A DNA stretch of 64,000 nt from QQUJ01 sp050287605. Lineage in GTDB: Bacteria; Pseudomonadota; Gammaproteobacteria; QQUJ01. Below, one piece after another: positions 42,632 through 51,905 of this stretch (positions are counted from its first letter, which is position 1; every line of letters starts with the position of its first letter). The DNA is taken from assembly GCA_050287605.1 (NCBI GenBank), contig JBNKCG010000018.1, forward strand, positions 1 through 64,000. Direction: 5' to 3'. The position numbers and the translations under genes were made by a program. A model generated the notes under the pieces. The model had not been told where the DNA came from and did not search any database. It saw only the letters and a program-made list of their open reading frames with translations.

Positions 42632-44287
42632 ATGACGACAGCAATTAAGACACAACCCATCGCCGGTGCGACTCACTCGCGCGGTAGCGAGTTTGCTCCG
42701 GCCATTCCCAAGCGCGCGGGCGAGAGCCAAGAGGTCACTGTTACCATTGTAGGTCTTGCCACCCTGTTCGCCGCACAATTGGGATTGGGCTGCGTCGCCC
42801 TCTCCATTGAGATGCCGATCACCTGGTTCGTCATCGCCCAACTGATGCTTCTCGGCATCGGCGTTTGGCTGCTGGTGCGGATGTATCGGATCGTCGAGCG
42901 TGGTCTGATCCTGCCGATGTCGAATATCCGCCTCTGGGCGTTGCGCATGCGCGGCGGCAATCTCAGCGCGCGGTTGCCCAATTCCGGGTGCACAGCGGCG
43001 GCGGATCTCACCCACGACATCAACAGCCTCGCTGACGAGTTCCAGCACCTGGCGCGCGATCTGGATCGCGAAGTCACGCGCCACACCGAGCGCTTGGCGC
43101 TAAAAACACGCTCCTTGCAGATTCTTTACGACGTGGCTGCGAGCGTGAACGTCGCGCGCGACCTCGACGAGCTGCTGACACGCTTCCTGTACACATTGGT
43201 GGATCTGGTCGATGCGCGCGCGGGTGTGGTGCGTTTGTTGAACGACCATCGTGAAATGCGTCTCATCGCCGCGGTCGGACTGGAACCCGACGTGTTGGAG
43301 AAGGAGGCGCTGGTACCCATGGGAAGCTGTCTCTGCGGGCAGGCCGCGGACGACAACCAACTGATCATCGATTCCAAGGGCCGCTCCTGCCAAGGCTACC
43401 TGGGACGTTCCGCCATCGGCGCGGCCTCCTCCACCTTCATTGCCGTACCCTTGCAATACCGCGGCACGACCCTGGGCGTCTACAACCTCTTCCTCGACCA
43501 GGGCGTGGAACCCAACGACGATCTGCGCGAACTGCTGATCAGCATCGGCCGCCATCTGGGCATGGCCATTGAAAAGGCGCAGGTGGACAAAAAGGCCCAG
43601 TTCCTCTCCATCATGCAAGAGCGGACCATGCTCTCCCACGAACTCCACGACTCCGTCGCACAGACCATCGCCAGCTTGCGTTACCGCGTGCGGGCGATGG
43701 ACGAGCTGCTGCCGGCGGACACCTCGGACAAGGTTCGCACCGAGCTGATGCAGATTCGCAACACCCTCGACGAAGCGCACACGGAACTGCGTTCGTTGAT
43801 GGTGCACTACCGCGCACCCATGGACGAACGCGGCCTGTTACCCGCTATCGAAGAATTGATCGAGCGCTTCCGCCGCGAAACCGGCATAACGCTGTTCGTA
43901 CAGAAAGACTGCGGAGGCTCCAACTTACCGGCGATACTCGAAATGCAGGTGCTGCGCATCATTCAGGAGGCGCTGGCCAACATCCGCAAACACAGCAGAG
44001 CGCAAACGGTGCGGATTCTGATGCGCTGCACCGACGGCGAATACTACCGCGTGTTGGTCGAAGACGACGGAGTAGGATTCGCCCGCCCCCCTGACAAAGG
44101 GCACCCTGGCGAGCATGTCGGACTGGGCATCATGCAGGAGCGCGCCCATCGCCTGGGTGGCACCCTGACTATCGAAAGCGAACCGAACGAAGGGACCCGC
44201 GTCGAACTGACCTTCCGGCATCGACGCGACCTTTCCCAACACCCCGAAAAGAAGAGCGAGATTTCTCATGCGTGTGCTGATCATTGA
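42632..44287 (+). CDS. NarX-like histidine kinase lacking a periplasmic sensor
   Basis: A 551-residue membrane kinase of the NarX/NreB class. Two membrane helices (about residues 34-58 and 63-84) are separated by only a few residues, so the periplasmic nitrate-binding domain of NarX is absent. A HAMP-like linker leads to a GAF domain (about 175-330) with cysteines in GSCLCGQA and RSCQGYLG, similar in place to the NarX cysteine cluster. The HisKA_3 domain has LSHELHDSVAQTIASL near residue 340, and the ATPase region ends GEHVGLGIMQERAHRLGG. Its stop overlaps the response regulator start by 20 bases. Sensing is probably cytoplasmic and redox-linked; that is inference. Confidence 0.88.
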   Translation: MTTAIKTQPIAGATHSRGSEFAPAIPKRAGESQEVTVTIVGLATLFAAQLGLGCVALSIEMPITWFVIAQLMLLGIGVWLLVRMYRIVERGLILPMSNIRLWALRMRGGNLSARLPNSGCTAAADLTHDINSLADEFQHLARDLDREVTRHTERLALKTRSLQILYDVAASVNVARDLDELLTRFLYTLVDLVDARAGVVRLLNDHREMRLIAAVGLEPDVLEKEALVPMGSCLCGQAADDNQLIIDSKGRSCQGYLGRSAIGAASSTFIAVPLQYRGTTLGVYNLFLDQGVEPNDDLRELLISIGRHLGMAIEKAQVDKKAQFLSIMQERTMLSHELHDSVAQTIASLRYRVRAMDELLPADTSDKVRTELMQIRNTLDEAHTELRSLMVHYRAPMDERGLLPAIEELIERFRRETGITLFVQKDCGGSNLPAILEMQVLRIIQEALANIRKHSRAQTVRILMRCTDGEYYRVLVEDDGVGFARPPDKGHPGEHVGLGIMQERAHRLGGTLTIESEPNEGTRVELTFRHRRDLSQHPEKKSEISHACADH

Positions 44288-44933
44288 CGATCATGCCCTG
44301 TTCCGGGTCGGACTTCAGGAGTTGCTGGAGCGCCGTGGCATTGAGGTGTGCGGAGCTGTCGGCGATGGTCTGGAGGGACTGCGTCTTGCCGATCAACTGC
44401 AACCGGACATCGTATTGCTGGATCTGCGCATGCCCAACACCGACGGCCTCACCGTATTGAAATCGATACGCGAGTCCGGACTCGGGATGCCCGTGGTCAT
44501 GCTAACCACCAGCAGCGACGAACGCGACCTGGTGGAGTCGCTGCGTTCCGGTGCGCAAGGCTATTTGATTAAGGATATGGAGCCCGACGAGGTGGTCAAC
44601 GCGCTGAGTGAAATCATCGCCGGTCAGACCGTCGTGGCGCCCGGCCTCACCAGCGTTCTGGCCCAAGCGGTTCGTTCCGACCCCAGCGAAAGCGAAGTCA
44701 ACGACAGCCCGTTCGGTGAACTCACGCCACGCGAAACCGAGATCCTGTGCCACCTGGCCGAAGGCCAGAGCAACAAGGTCATCGCGCGCAACCTGGGAAT
44801 CTCCGACGGTACCGTCAAGCTTCACGTCAAGGCGATTCTGCGCAAGCTCGGTGTCCACTCCCGCGTGGAGGCGGCAGTCATGGCCGTCCAGCACGGACTC
44901 AACCGCAAGCAGATGGAATCCCACGGCGCCTGA
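44268..44933 (+). CDS. NarL/LuxR-type response regulator
   Basis: A 221-residue response regulator. Residues 1-120 are a receiver with IDDHALFRVG, phosphoacceptor in VLLDLRMPNTDG, and the lysine in YLIKDM. Residues 150-215 are a NarL-type helix-turn-helix (LTPRETEILCHLAEGQSNKVIARNLG). It overlaps the kinase gene by 20 bases. Because the pair sits directly after dsrN on the same strand, the dsr promoter is a plausible target. Confidence 0.9.
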   Translation: MRVLIIDDHALFRVGLQELLERRGIEVCGAVGDGLEGLRLADQLQPDIVLLDLRMPNTDGLTVLKSIRESGLGMPVVMLTTSSDERDLVESLRSGAQGYLIKDMEPDEVVNALSEIIAGQTVVAPGLTSVLAQAVRSDPSESEVNDSPFGELTPRETEILCHLAEGQSNKVIARNLGISDGTVKLHVKAILRKLGVHSRVEAAVMAVQHGLNRKQMESHGA

Positions 44934-44965
44934 GTCACCGGCGTAGTCCCATCACGCCCGTTCCC

Positions 44966-45433
44966 ATGATCACGTTCCGCGATCTCGTCGATTCCTGCCG
45001 GCCCGAAGTCGACGAACTCTATCCCTGGGACCTTGCCGACGCCCTCGCAAGTTCCGAGGCGTTACTTCTGGTCGATATCCGCGAGCCGTACGAATATGCG
45101 GCACTGCATATCGCCGGATCCATCAACGTGCCCCGCGGAGTATTGGAACCGTCGTGCGACTACGGCTACGAGGAGACTATCCCGGAGCTGGTCGCCGCAC
45201 GCCAAGCGCCGATCATTGTGATTTGCCGATCAGGAAACCGCAGCCTGCTGGCGGGCAAAGTGATGCAGCAGATGGGGTATCGCAACGTGCGTTCGTTGGC
45301 CACCGGACTGAAGGGTTGGAACGACTATGATCAGCCACTGAGTGACGCGCGAGGCTCGCTCATCGACGGCGATACCGCGGAATCCATCCTTTCACCGCCG
45401 TTGCGTCCGGAACAACTGCCTCCCAAGGCGTAA
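44966..45433 (+). CDS. Rhodanese-domain protein
   Basis: A 155-residue single rhodanese domain, without a signal peptide. The catalytic loop CRSGNRS contains the persulfide-forming cysteine, so sulfurtransferase activity is likely. The ATG at 44966 begins MITFRDLVDSC; longer frames shadow the response regulator. A 20-residue C-terminal tail follows the domain. Its place behind the dsr and NarXL-like genes suggests a role in cytoplasmic sulfur trafficking, though it could serve an unrelated function. Confidence 0.88.
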   Translation: MITFRDLVDSCRPEVDELYPWDLADALASSEALLLVDIREPYEYAALHIAGSINVPRGVLEPSCDYGYEETIPELVAARQAPIIVICRSGNRSLLAGKVMQQMGYRNVRSLATGLKGWNDYDQPLSDARGSLIDGDTAESILSPPLRPEQLPPKA

Positions 45434-45445
45434 ACCAGCGCCACC

Positions 45446-47431
45446 TCACTGAATCACACGAAACGCTTCTGCCTCGATAAACACCTTGACCAACCGCTGA
45501 TCGATCTTTCCGGCCGCCACCTCTTTGTGGAGAATATCCAACGCCTGGTCTTCCGGCAGGCCCCGTTTGTAGGGCCGATCGCCCGCAGTCAGCGCATCGT
45601 AGATGTCCGCAACGGTCATGATCTTTGACTGCAGCGGAATCTCATCGGTGCCCAACCCCAACGGGTAACCAGAGCCATCGAGTTTTTCGTGATGCGCATA
45701 GGCGATGCTCGCCACGTTTTGCAGCGTCCCGCTCCACGGAATCAAACTGAGGAACGCATAGGTGTGGCTGACGTGGGATTCGATCTGCAGACGCTCGTCG
45801 GGGCTGAGACTCCCCTGCGCGGCGGTGAGATCGGAGAACTCGAAATCCTCGAGGATGGGCGCATCGCCGCCATCCTCAACGGGGAACGTGTACGAAAGCA
45901 GTTCGCTGAGTTCCGTAGGCACCTCCCGACGCGATACCGTGGGTTCGTTGCTCTTCACCACCAACTGCAGAAAATGGTCAAGGCGATCGCGCTCTTTGAC
46001 CAACGCGTCTTCCGTGGCCCGGCGCATCTCGAGCAGCTCTTTCGGGCTCAGCGACCCTTGCTCGTGCAGCTGAATCAGTTTCTTGTACGCGCGTCGTTCC
46101 AAGCTCGCCCGCGCATAGGCAAACCGCTGTTTGATCAGCGTGAGCTGGTGCGGATAGAGCTTCTTCGGCTTGGTCAAAACATGCTCGCGAACGCCAACCT
46201 TGCCGAAATCGTGCAACAGGGCTGCGTAGCGCAGCTCGCGCATCTGATCGGGGGAGAACTGCACCTGCTTCAGACCGTGACCCGATGCTCGGTCCACCGC
46301 CGCCGCCAAGCGCTCGGTGTATTCGGCGACTCGGAACGAGTGTCCCGCCGTGACGGGATCTCGTGCTTCAATGGCCTGAACGGAGGCCCGAATGAAGCTC
46401 TCGAACAGCTCCTCGATATCCGAATACAATTGCGCATTGCGCACGGCTATCCCCGCCTGCGCGCAGATCCCGGTCAGGATCTCCAGATCGGCCTGTTCAA
46501 ACGCCTTGGGATCGGTGGTGCTGTCGACCTGAATCAGGCCGAGAACCTCGTCGCCCACCAATAACGGCGCGCACATCATGCTGCGCAGCGACAGGTTGAT
46601 GATCGAATCGCGAGCCCCGAAGCGCTCATCGCCCATGGCGTCCACCGACAGAATGGCCTGTTTGTGCGCTACCACCTGCTCGACGATAGTGCTCGAAATG
46701 GCGATCTCACTGTCATGCTCTCCCGCTGCCCCCCGGGTCTTCTGGGCGACGGGTATCAGCTGCTCTTTATCCCGCGAACGTAACAGCACAAACGCGCGCT
46801 CGGCCCCGGGAAATATGTCAAAGATGTAATCCAGCATCTTTTGCATCAGCGAGTCGCGGTCGTCCAACGCCCCCAGCGCCACACTGACCTGAGCCAGCGC
46901 CTGCAACCGGCGCAAGGCCACCGCCAGCGACTCATCGGCATGCTGATCAAGGGAGAAGCGGGCAAGGACACTCTTCGAAGCATCGAGCATCACGCTCATC
47001 TGCCCCGGTGTACGGTCTTCGACCTTCAGCTCGGGATGGGAACTTTCGGAGTGGCGGCTGAACACCCCGCCCTTCGATCGCCCGGTCGTGGTCAGACCAA
47101 CGCCAATGTGGGAGGTGTCCTTGATGTCTTCTCGGTAAACCAGCAAGGTCGACGAAATACGAATCTCGTCACCATCGTTCAGGGTATGCACGCGGTTGGC
47201 GTCCAGGAGCGAACCATTGAGCAGGGTGCCGTTGGTAGACCCCAAATCTTCAAGGACATATCCCTTATTATTTGAGCGGATATGCGCGTGGCGCCGGCTC
47301 ACCTGACCGTCGGGAAGCGGCAAAAATATGCGGGGATCGATCCCTTCCGGCGATCTTCCCAAATAGACCTCATCCGCGAGTTTAAAGACCCGCCCCGTAT
47401 CGTGGCCTTCGCGGATTTGCAGGGTAGCCAT
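45446..47431 (-). CDS. FHA-GAF-HD-GYP signalling protein
   Basis: A 661-residue cytoplasmic protein. Residues about 1-100 are a forkhead-associated domain that would bind phosphothreonine (YLGRSPEG, SRRHAHI, DLGSTNGT). Residues about 170-335 are a GAF domain. Residues about 350-655 are an HD-GYP cyclic-di-GMP phosphodiesterase with LLHDFGKVGVREHV, HHEKLDGSGYP and MTVADIYDAL, and a long insertion between the HD and the GYP parts. The FHA domain links it to the Ser/Thr kinase encoded on the other side of the divergent promoter. It converges on the rhodanese gene with a 12-base gap. Confidence 0.92.
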   Translation of the reverse strand: MATLQIREGHDTGRVFKLADEVYLGRSPEGIDPRIFLPLPDGQVSRRHAHIRSNNKGYVLEDLGSTNGTLLNGSLLDANRVHTLNDGDEIRISSTLLVYREDIKDTSHIGVGLTTTGRSKGGVFSRHSESSHPELKVEDRTPGQMSVMLDASKSVLARFSLDQHADESLAVALRRLQALAQVSVALGALDDRDSLMQKMLDYIFDIFPGAERAFVLLRSRDKEQLIPVAQKTRGAAGEHDSEIAISSTIVEQVVAHKQAILSVDAMGDERFGARDSIINLSLRSMMCAPLLVGDEVLGLIQVDSTTDPKAFEQADLEILTGICAQAGIAVRNAQLYSDIEELFESFIRASVQAIEARDPVTAGHSFRVAEYTERLAAAVDRASGHGLKQVQFSPDQMRELRYAALLHDFGKVGVREHVLTKPKKLYPHQLTLIKQRFAYARASLERRAYKKLIQLHEQGSLSPKELLEMRRATEDALVKERDRLDHFLQLVVKSNEPTVSRREVPTELSELLSYTFPVEDGGDAPILEDFEFSDLTAAQGSLSPDERLQIESHVSHTYAFLSLIPWSGTLQNVASIAYAHHEKLDGSGYPLGLGTDEIPLQSKIMTVADIYDALTAGDRPYKRGLPEDQALDILHKEVAAGKIDQRLVKVFIEAEAFRVIQ

Positions 47432-47828
47432 GATCCTTACTCAAACCCCTTGCTCGTCAACCTCAACTATTACAACATCAACTGCGCGCAAGTTACCATA
47501 AATATTGGTTAAGTTCCCCAGTCATTCCGTTTGAATCTTGACGGTATCAGTCTGGTCGGGCAATCACACACTATGTTAGAGTAACGGCCATAAACCCGCG
47601 CAGGAACGAGGTGTTAGGTGCGCCGTCGGGTAAATCACCAATGGTGCAGATGGAATTCGACCAGATCAACTGCCCCGCACCCTCCACCCCGCAACAAAAA
47701 GCGGAATCGCGCAACCGTCTGAGGCCCTGCTCGCCGTTGACAATCCAGGGTATTCTTAAACCGAATTAATGTTAACCGGGCGGGAGTCTGCGTCTTCCTG
47801 CCGACAGGGATTTGTGGGGAAAACCACT
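47432..47828. other. Divergent promoter region of the FHA/kinase cluster
   Basis: Nearly 400 bases between divergent genes. The part at 47450-47580 is AT-rich compared with the flanks and probably contains both promoters. No clear -35/-10 pair with good spacing was identified on either strand. Confidence 0.4.
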
Positions 47829-48296
47829 ATGGGGTCCGACAACCTGATCGTTCCGAAGCAACTGAGCCAGGTGACACTATGGGTTCATCCCGAAGGGATT
47901 GTCGAGGGGGCACTGTTCGTCAGTATCGAACACGACCCCACCAACCCCGAGGATCCTGAGGAGGTGCTCAACTACTCCTCCCCCTTTATCGTCGTTCGTC
48001 GCCAAGACCCCAGCGAGCTGCGGTTTTACAACAAAAGCTCCATCGTGCGCGTCCACTACAGCGCCGACGAGCCGGACTCCGCTGCCACTGCGCGCCTGCG
48101 GTGCACCTTTCACATGATGGACGGCAGCCTGCTGCGAGGCGAGATCCGGCGCAGCCTACCGCCTGATCGTTCACGATTCTATGACTTCCTCAACCTGGAA
48201 CAAGAGCGCTTTGCGAAAATCCACCTCGACGATGGCCAAGTGTGTCTGGTGAACAAATCCTACATCGTATGCGGTCTTGATGAGAGCGCGCGCTGA
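47829..48296 (+). CDS. Unrecognised 155-aa protein heading the kinase cluster
   Basis: A 155-residue soluble acidic protein. The ATG at 47829 lies 9 bases after a GGGG-type ribosome site; an earlier in-frame ATG at 47769 lacks one. Alternating hydrophobic residues (VTLWVHPEGIVEGALFVSI, TARLRCTFHMMDGSLLRGEI, RFAKIHLDDGQVCLVNKSYIV) suggest an all-beta protein, perhaps a repeated small barrel. I do not recognise the family. It is 57 bases upstream of the HEAT-kinase gene on the same strand. Confidence 0.75.
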   Translation: MGSDNLIVPKQLSQVTLWVHPEGIVEGALFVSIEHDPTNPEDPEEVLNYSSPFIVVRRQDPSELRFYNKSSIVRVHYSADEPDSAATARLRCTFHMMDGSLLRGEIRRSLPPDRSRFYDFLNLEQERFAKIHLDDGQVCLVNKSYIVCGLDESAR

Positions 48297-48353
48297 ATGA
48301 CGCTCATGACGAAACCGACCGATCCTGCTGCGACCGGCGACTAGCGGCTGACT

Positions 48354-50804
48354 ATGGGAATTCTGGACGGAATCCGCATCAACAAAGCGGTCGCGACCAT
48401 CGTCAAGGCCAAGAGCGCCGCGACACCTGAGGTTGCCGACGCCATTTTCCAACTGAAGCAGGTCGGCGAAGGCGCCGCCGAAAAGCTCATCGATGCCCTC
48501 GGTCGTACCCGCACCCCTGGCACCGTGGTGGCCGTACTGGGCACGTTTCTCGACAATTCCACACTGCACCACTTCGCCAACGCCCTGAGCAGCAAGGACA
48601 CCACTGTCGTCGACGGTGTCGCCAAAGTTCTCAGCGCTGGCAAGCGCTACGACCCCAACCTGCTGCTGGACGTCTACGCCGACCCCACCAGCCCCAAAGG
48701 ATTGCTCTCGCGCATCCTGCTCGCCCAGCGCGAGCGATTGAACATCCGATCGCTGTTACGACTGATGGGTCGCATTCCGCCCGAAGCACGCAGCGGCGTA
48801 TTCCGCATGATGGAGGAGATCGCCAGCCCGGAGAATGTCAACGATCTCATCGGTTTCGTCGACAGCGAAGACCCGGTGATCCGCCTGCACACCGCGCGCG
48901 TCCTGCGACGCTTCAGTACCGAAGCCGTTCGCGACGCACTGATGAAACTGCTGGGCGACCAGGCCAAGGCCGTGCGGTTGGAGGCGCTGACGGGGCTAGG
49001 TGACATGAGCATACCGGTGGACGTGAAACCCATCTGCAAAATGTTGCGCGACGCGGACATGACTGTGCAGAGCAAGGCCATCGACACAGTGATACGCATC
49101 AACTCGCCCGACTCCGTCCACTACCTGCTGGAGATACTGCAGGACGATTCCGAGTACGTGCGCCGCGCCGCGGTGGAGGTGCTCAACGAGGTTGGCAACA
49201 CCAACGCCATCAAGGATCTCATCGGCGCCCTGCGCGACAAGGACTGGTGGGTACGGGTGCGTGCCGCCGACGCATTGGGGAGCATCGGCGGTCCGCGGGT
49301 GGTCGAATCCGTCCTCTCGCTGGTCAAGGACGAAGATGAATTCATCCGCCGTTTCGCCATCGAAATCCTCAACTCCACCAAAGACAGCCGCGCCAAGAAT
49401 TATTTGGAGGAGGCACTCAAGGACGAGGATTGGTGGGTGCGCGAACGGGCAGTGGATGCCCTCGCGGCCATCGGCGATTCCTCGGCCGTTCCGAAACTGG
49501 TCGATCTGATGAAACGCGACAATCGTGCCGCTCCCGTCGTGATCAAGGCACTGGCCTCAATGGGCGACAACCGGGCGGTCAAACCCATCATGGAGATGCT
49601 GCACAACCCCGACACCGGGGTGCGCAAAGAGGCGCTGCGCGCCCTGGCCGTTCTTGCTGATGAGGAAAACGTCGACGAGGTCAGGCGTGCCGCGCAGGAG
49701 CTGTGCAACTCCTCCAACGACGATATCCGGGCGCTCGCCGACACCACCGTCAGCACCTTGATCACCAAGCCGCTGGCGCAACGCAAGAAAGGCGCCGCCG
49801 AGGAACCGGTGCGCACCGGCTCGACCATGCTCCAGGTTCGCTCCATGCTGGGAATGGAGACACCGAGCAATGCCAGCGATGTCACCATCGTATCCGACGT
49901 CACACCGCCGAGCGCCCAATCCACCCCTGCTGCGGCAGGCGCTATCGATGCGGCAAAACTCAAGGCCGGCGAAGTCCTCGCGGACCGCTACCGCGTCATC
50001 CGACACATCGGGCGCGGCGCTTTTGGCGTGGTGGTGCTGGTGCAGGACATAATGGTCCATGAAGATATCGTCTTGAAGTTCATCACCCCGCAGCTCACCT
50101 CCTCCGAAGACGTCATCAAACGCTTCGTGCTGGAGATGAAATACGCCCGCAAGATCACGCACGAAAACGTCATCCGCATCTACGACTTCGTCACCTTCGG
50201 CAACTCCTACGCGATGTCCATGGAGTACTTCGAGAGCCACTCCCTGGCAGCGGAGCTCAAATCCGGCAAACCGATGACGCTGCAGCGTGGACTGCGCATT
50301 CTGCGCGACATCTGCTCCGGAATGATCATCACCCATCGCGGCAACCTGGTACACCGCGACCTCAAACCCTCGAACATCCTCATCGACGACAACGATCTGG
50401 TTAAAATCGTCGATTTCGGTCTCGCGGCCGCGGCGCGTGAAGGCGAGTCCCGGCTGACCAAGACCGGAATCATCCTCGGCACGCCAACCTACATGGCACC
50501 CGAGCAGGTCAAAGGCGCCAAAGTCGACGCCCGCACCGATGTCTACAGTCTCGGCATCATCATGTACGAGATGTTCACCGGCCGTCCGCCTTATGTGGCC
50601 GACGATCCGATGGGAATCCTGTTTCAGCACATGGAGGGCAAGGCCAAGCCGCCCCGCGAGGTCAATCCCGAGATTCCCGAAGAGCTCGATGCTCTGATCC
50701 GCAAAGCCATCGCCCGCAAGCCGGACAATCGCTTCGCCAATATGGAAGAATTGCGCCAAGCCGTCGAACTGCTGCTCAAGCAGCTGGGGGATGAGGCGTC
50801 ATGA
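48354..50804 (+). CDS. HEAT-repeat/Ser-Thr protein kinase fusion
   Basis: An 816-residue cytoplasmic protein. Residues about 40-480 are tandem HEAT repeats, clear in DKDWWVRVRAADALGSIG and DEDWWVRERAVDALAAIG. A low-complexity linker leads to a Hanks-type kinase domain at about 540-810. It has the P-loop IGRGAFGVV, the catalytic loop VHRDLKPSNIL, DFG in VDFGLAAA, APE in YMAPEQV, and TDVYSLGIIMYEM, so it should be active. No membrane segment or PASTA domain is present, unlike PknB. The HEAT array probably docks partners. The stop overlaps the PilT-like start by 4 bases. Confidence 0.92.
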   Translation: MGILDGIRINKAVATIVKAKSAATPEVADAIFQLKQVGEGAAEKLIDALGRTRTPGTVVAVLGTFLDNSTLHHFANALSSKDTTVVDGVAKVLSAGKRYDPNLLLDVYADPTSPKGLLSRILLAQRERLNIRSLLRLMGRIPPEARSGVFRMMEEIASPENVNDLIGFVDSEDPVIRLHTARVLRRFSTEAVRDALMKLLGDQAKAVRLEALTGLGDMSIPVDVKPICKMLRDADMTVQSKAIDTVIRINSPDSVHYLLEILQDDSEYVRRAAVEVLNEVGNTNAIKDLIGALRDKDWWVRVRAADALGSIGGPRVVESVLSLVKDEDEFIRRFAIEILNSTKDSRAKNYLEEALKDEDWWVRERAVDALAAIGDSSAVPKLVDLMKRDNRAAPVVIKALASMGDNRAVKPIMEMLHNPDTGVRKEALRALAVLADEENVDEVRRAAQELCNSSNDDIRALADTTVSTLITKPLAQRKKGAAEEPVRTGSTMLQVRSMLGMETPSNASDVTIVSDVTPPSAQSTPAAAGAIDAAKLKAGEVLADRYRVIRHIGRGAFGVVVLVQDIMVHEDIVLKFITPQLTSSEDVIKRFVLEMKYARKITHENVIRIYDFVTFGNSYAMSMEYFESHSLAAELKSGKPMTLQRGLRILRDICSGMIITHRGNLVHRDLKPSNILIDDNDLVKIVDFGLAAAAREGESRLTKTGIILGTPTYMAPEQVKGAKVDARTDVYSLGIIMYEMFTGRPPYVADDPMGILFQHMEGKAKPPREVNPEIPEELDALIRKAIARKPDNRFANMEELRQAVELLLKQLGDEAS

Positions 50805-51898
50805 CGGCGCGCATCGACGCCTTTCTGCAACTGGGTCGGGAACAGGGTTGTTCCGACATACACCTAGCGGTCGGCACCCCCCCTATCCTGCGCCTTCACG
50901 GAGAGCTGACGCCGGTACGCTACCGGGATCTCGACATCGATGAACTGGAGCGGCTCGTCGACGAAATCCTCAACGACGAACAACGCACCCATTTCAACAG
51001 CGGCGGCGATCTCGATCTCTCTTATGAGAGCGAGTCGGCTGGACGATTTCGCGTCAACCTGTTTCGTAAAATGGGAGGACTGGGCGCCAGCTTTCGCGTC
51101 ATTCCCGCAGATATCCCAACGCTCGACAGCCTCAATCTGCCGCCTGTCGTAGAAAAGTTCACCGAATTGCACCAGGGTTTGGTGCTGGTTACCGGAGCGA
51201 CGGGAACGGGCAAGACCACCACCCTCTCGGCGCTGATCCACCACATCAATCAACGTCGCAAACTCAACATCATCACGCTCGAAGACCCTATTGAATTCGT
51301 ACATCAGAGCGCCGAATCGTTGATCGTGCAGCGTGAAGTCGGTGTGCACGTGCCCAGTTTCGCCGAGGGCCTGAGAGCGGCATTGCGCGAAGACCCCGAC
51401 ATTATCCTGGTAGGCGAGCTGCGCGACCTGGAGACGGTGAATCTGGCCATGGTGGCAGCGGAAACCGGGCACTTGGTGCTCGGCACGCTGCATACCACAA
51501 CGGCAACCAAGACCCTTGATCGCATCATCGACGCCCTGCCCGTCGAGCAAAAACTTCAAGGTATGACGTCGTTGTCGCAAAACTTGCGCGCCGTCATCAG
51601 CCAATCCCTGGTGCGCACCCCCGACGGGCGTGGTCGCAAGGCCATCTGCGAGATCATGGTCATGACCCAGGCGATCTCCCATCTGCTGATGAGCGGCAAG
51701 GTGTTTCAGATTCCCAGTAAGCTGCAAACCGGGCGCGATCGCGGCATGCAACTACTCGATCAGGCGCTATTGGAGGCGGTGCAAGCGAAAGAGATCGACC
51801 CGGACGACGCCTACCGCCACGCGGTGGACAAGAAGCAGTTCCAGCGCTTCGTCACCGATCCCAGCCTGCTACCCACGGTGAGTTTGGTTGGACAATAG
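50801..51898 (+). CDS. PilT-like retraction ATPase 1
   Basis: A 365-residue hexameric secretion ATPase of the PilT family, which powers type IV pilus retraction. Walker A is TGATGTGKTTT, the Asp box follows (ITLEDPIEF), Walker B is DPDIILVGELRDLET and the His box is LGTLHTTTA. The C-terminal PilT motif AIRNLIRE is degenerate (AISHLLMSGK), so retraction function may be altered. It is translationally coupled to the HEAT-kinase gene. No other pilus genes are nearby. Confidence 0.88.
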   Translation: MTARIDAFLQLGREQGCSDIHLAVGTPPILRLHGELTPVRYRDLDIDELERLVDEILNDEQRTHFNSGGDLDLSYESESAGRFRVNLFRKMGGLGASFRVIPADIPTLDSLNLPPVVEKFTELHQGLVLVTGATGTGKTTTLSALIHHINQRRKLNIITLEDPIEFVHQSAESLIVQREVGVHVPSFAEGLRAALREDPDIILVGELRDLETVNLAMVAAETGHLVLGTLHTTTATKTLDRIIDALPVEQKLQGMTSLSQNLRAVISQSLVRTPDGRGRKAICEIMVMTQAISHLLMSGKVFQIPSKLQTGRDRGMQLLDQALLEAVQAKEIDPDDAYRHAVDKKQFQRFVTDPSLLPTVSLVGQ

Positions 51899-51905
51899 CG
51901 GCAGC

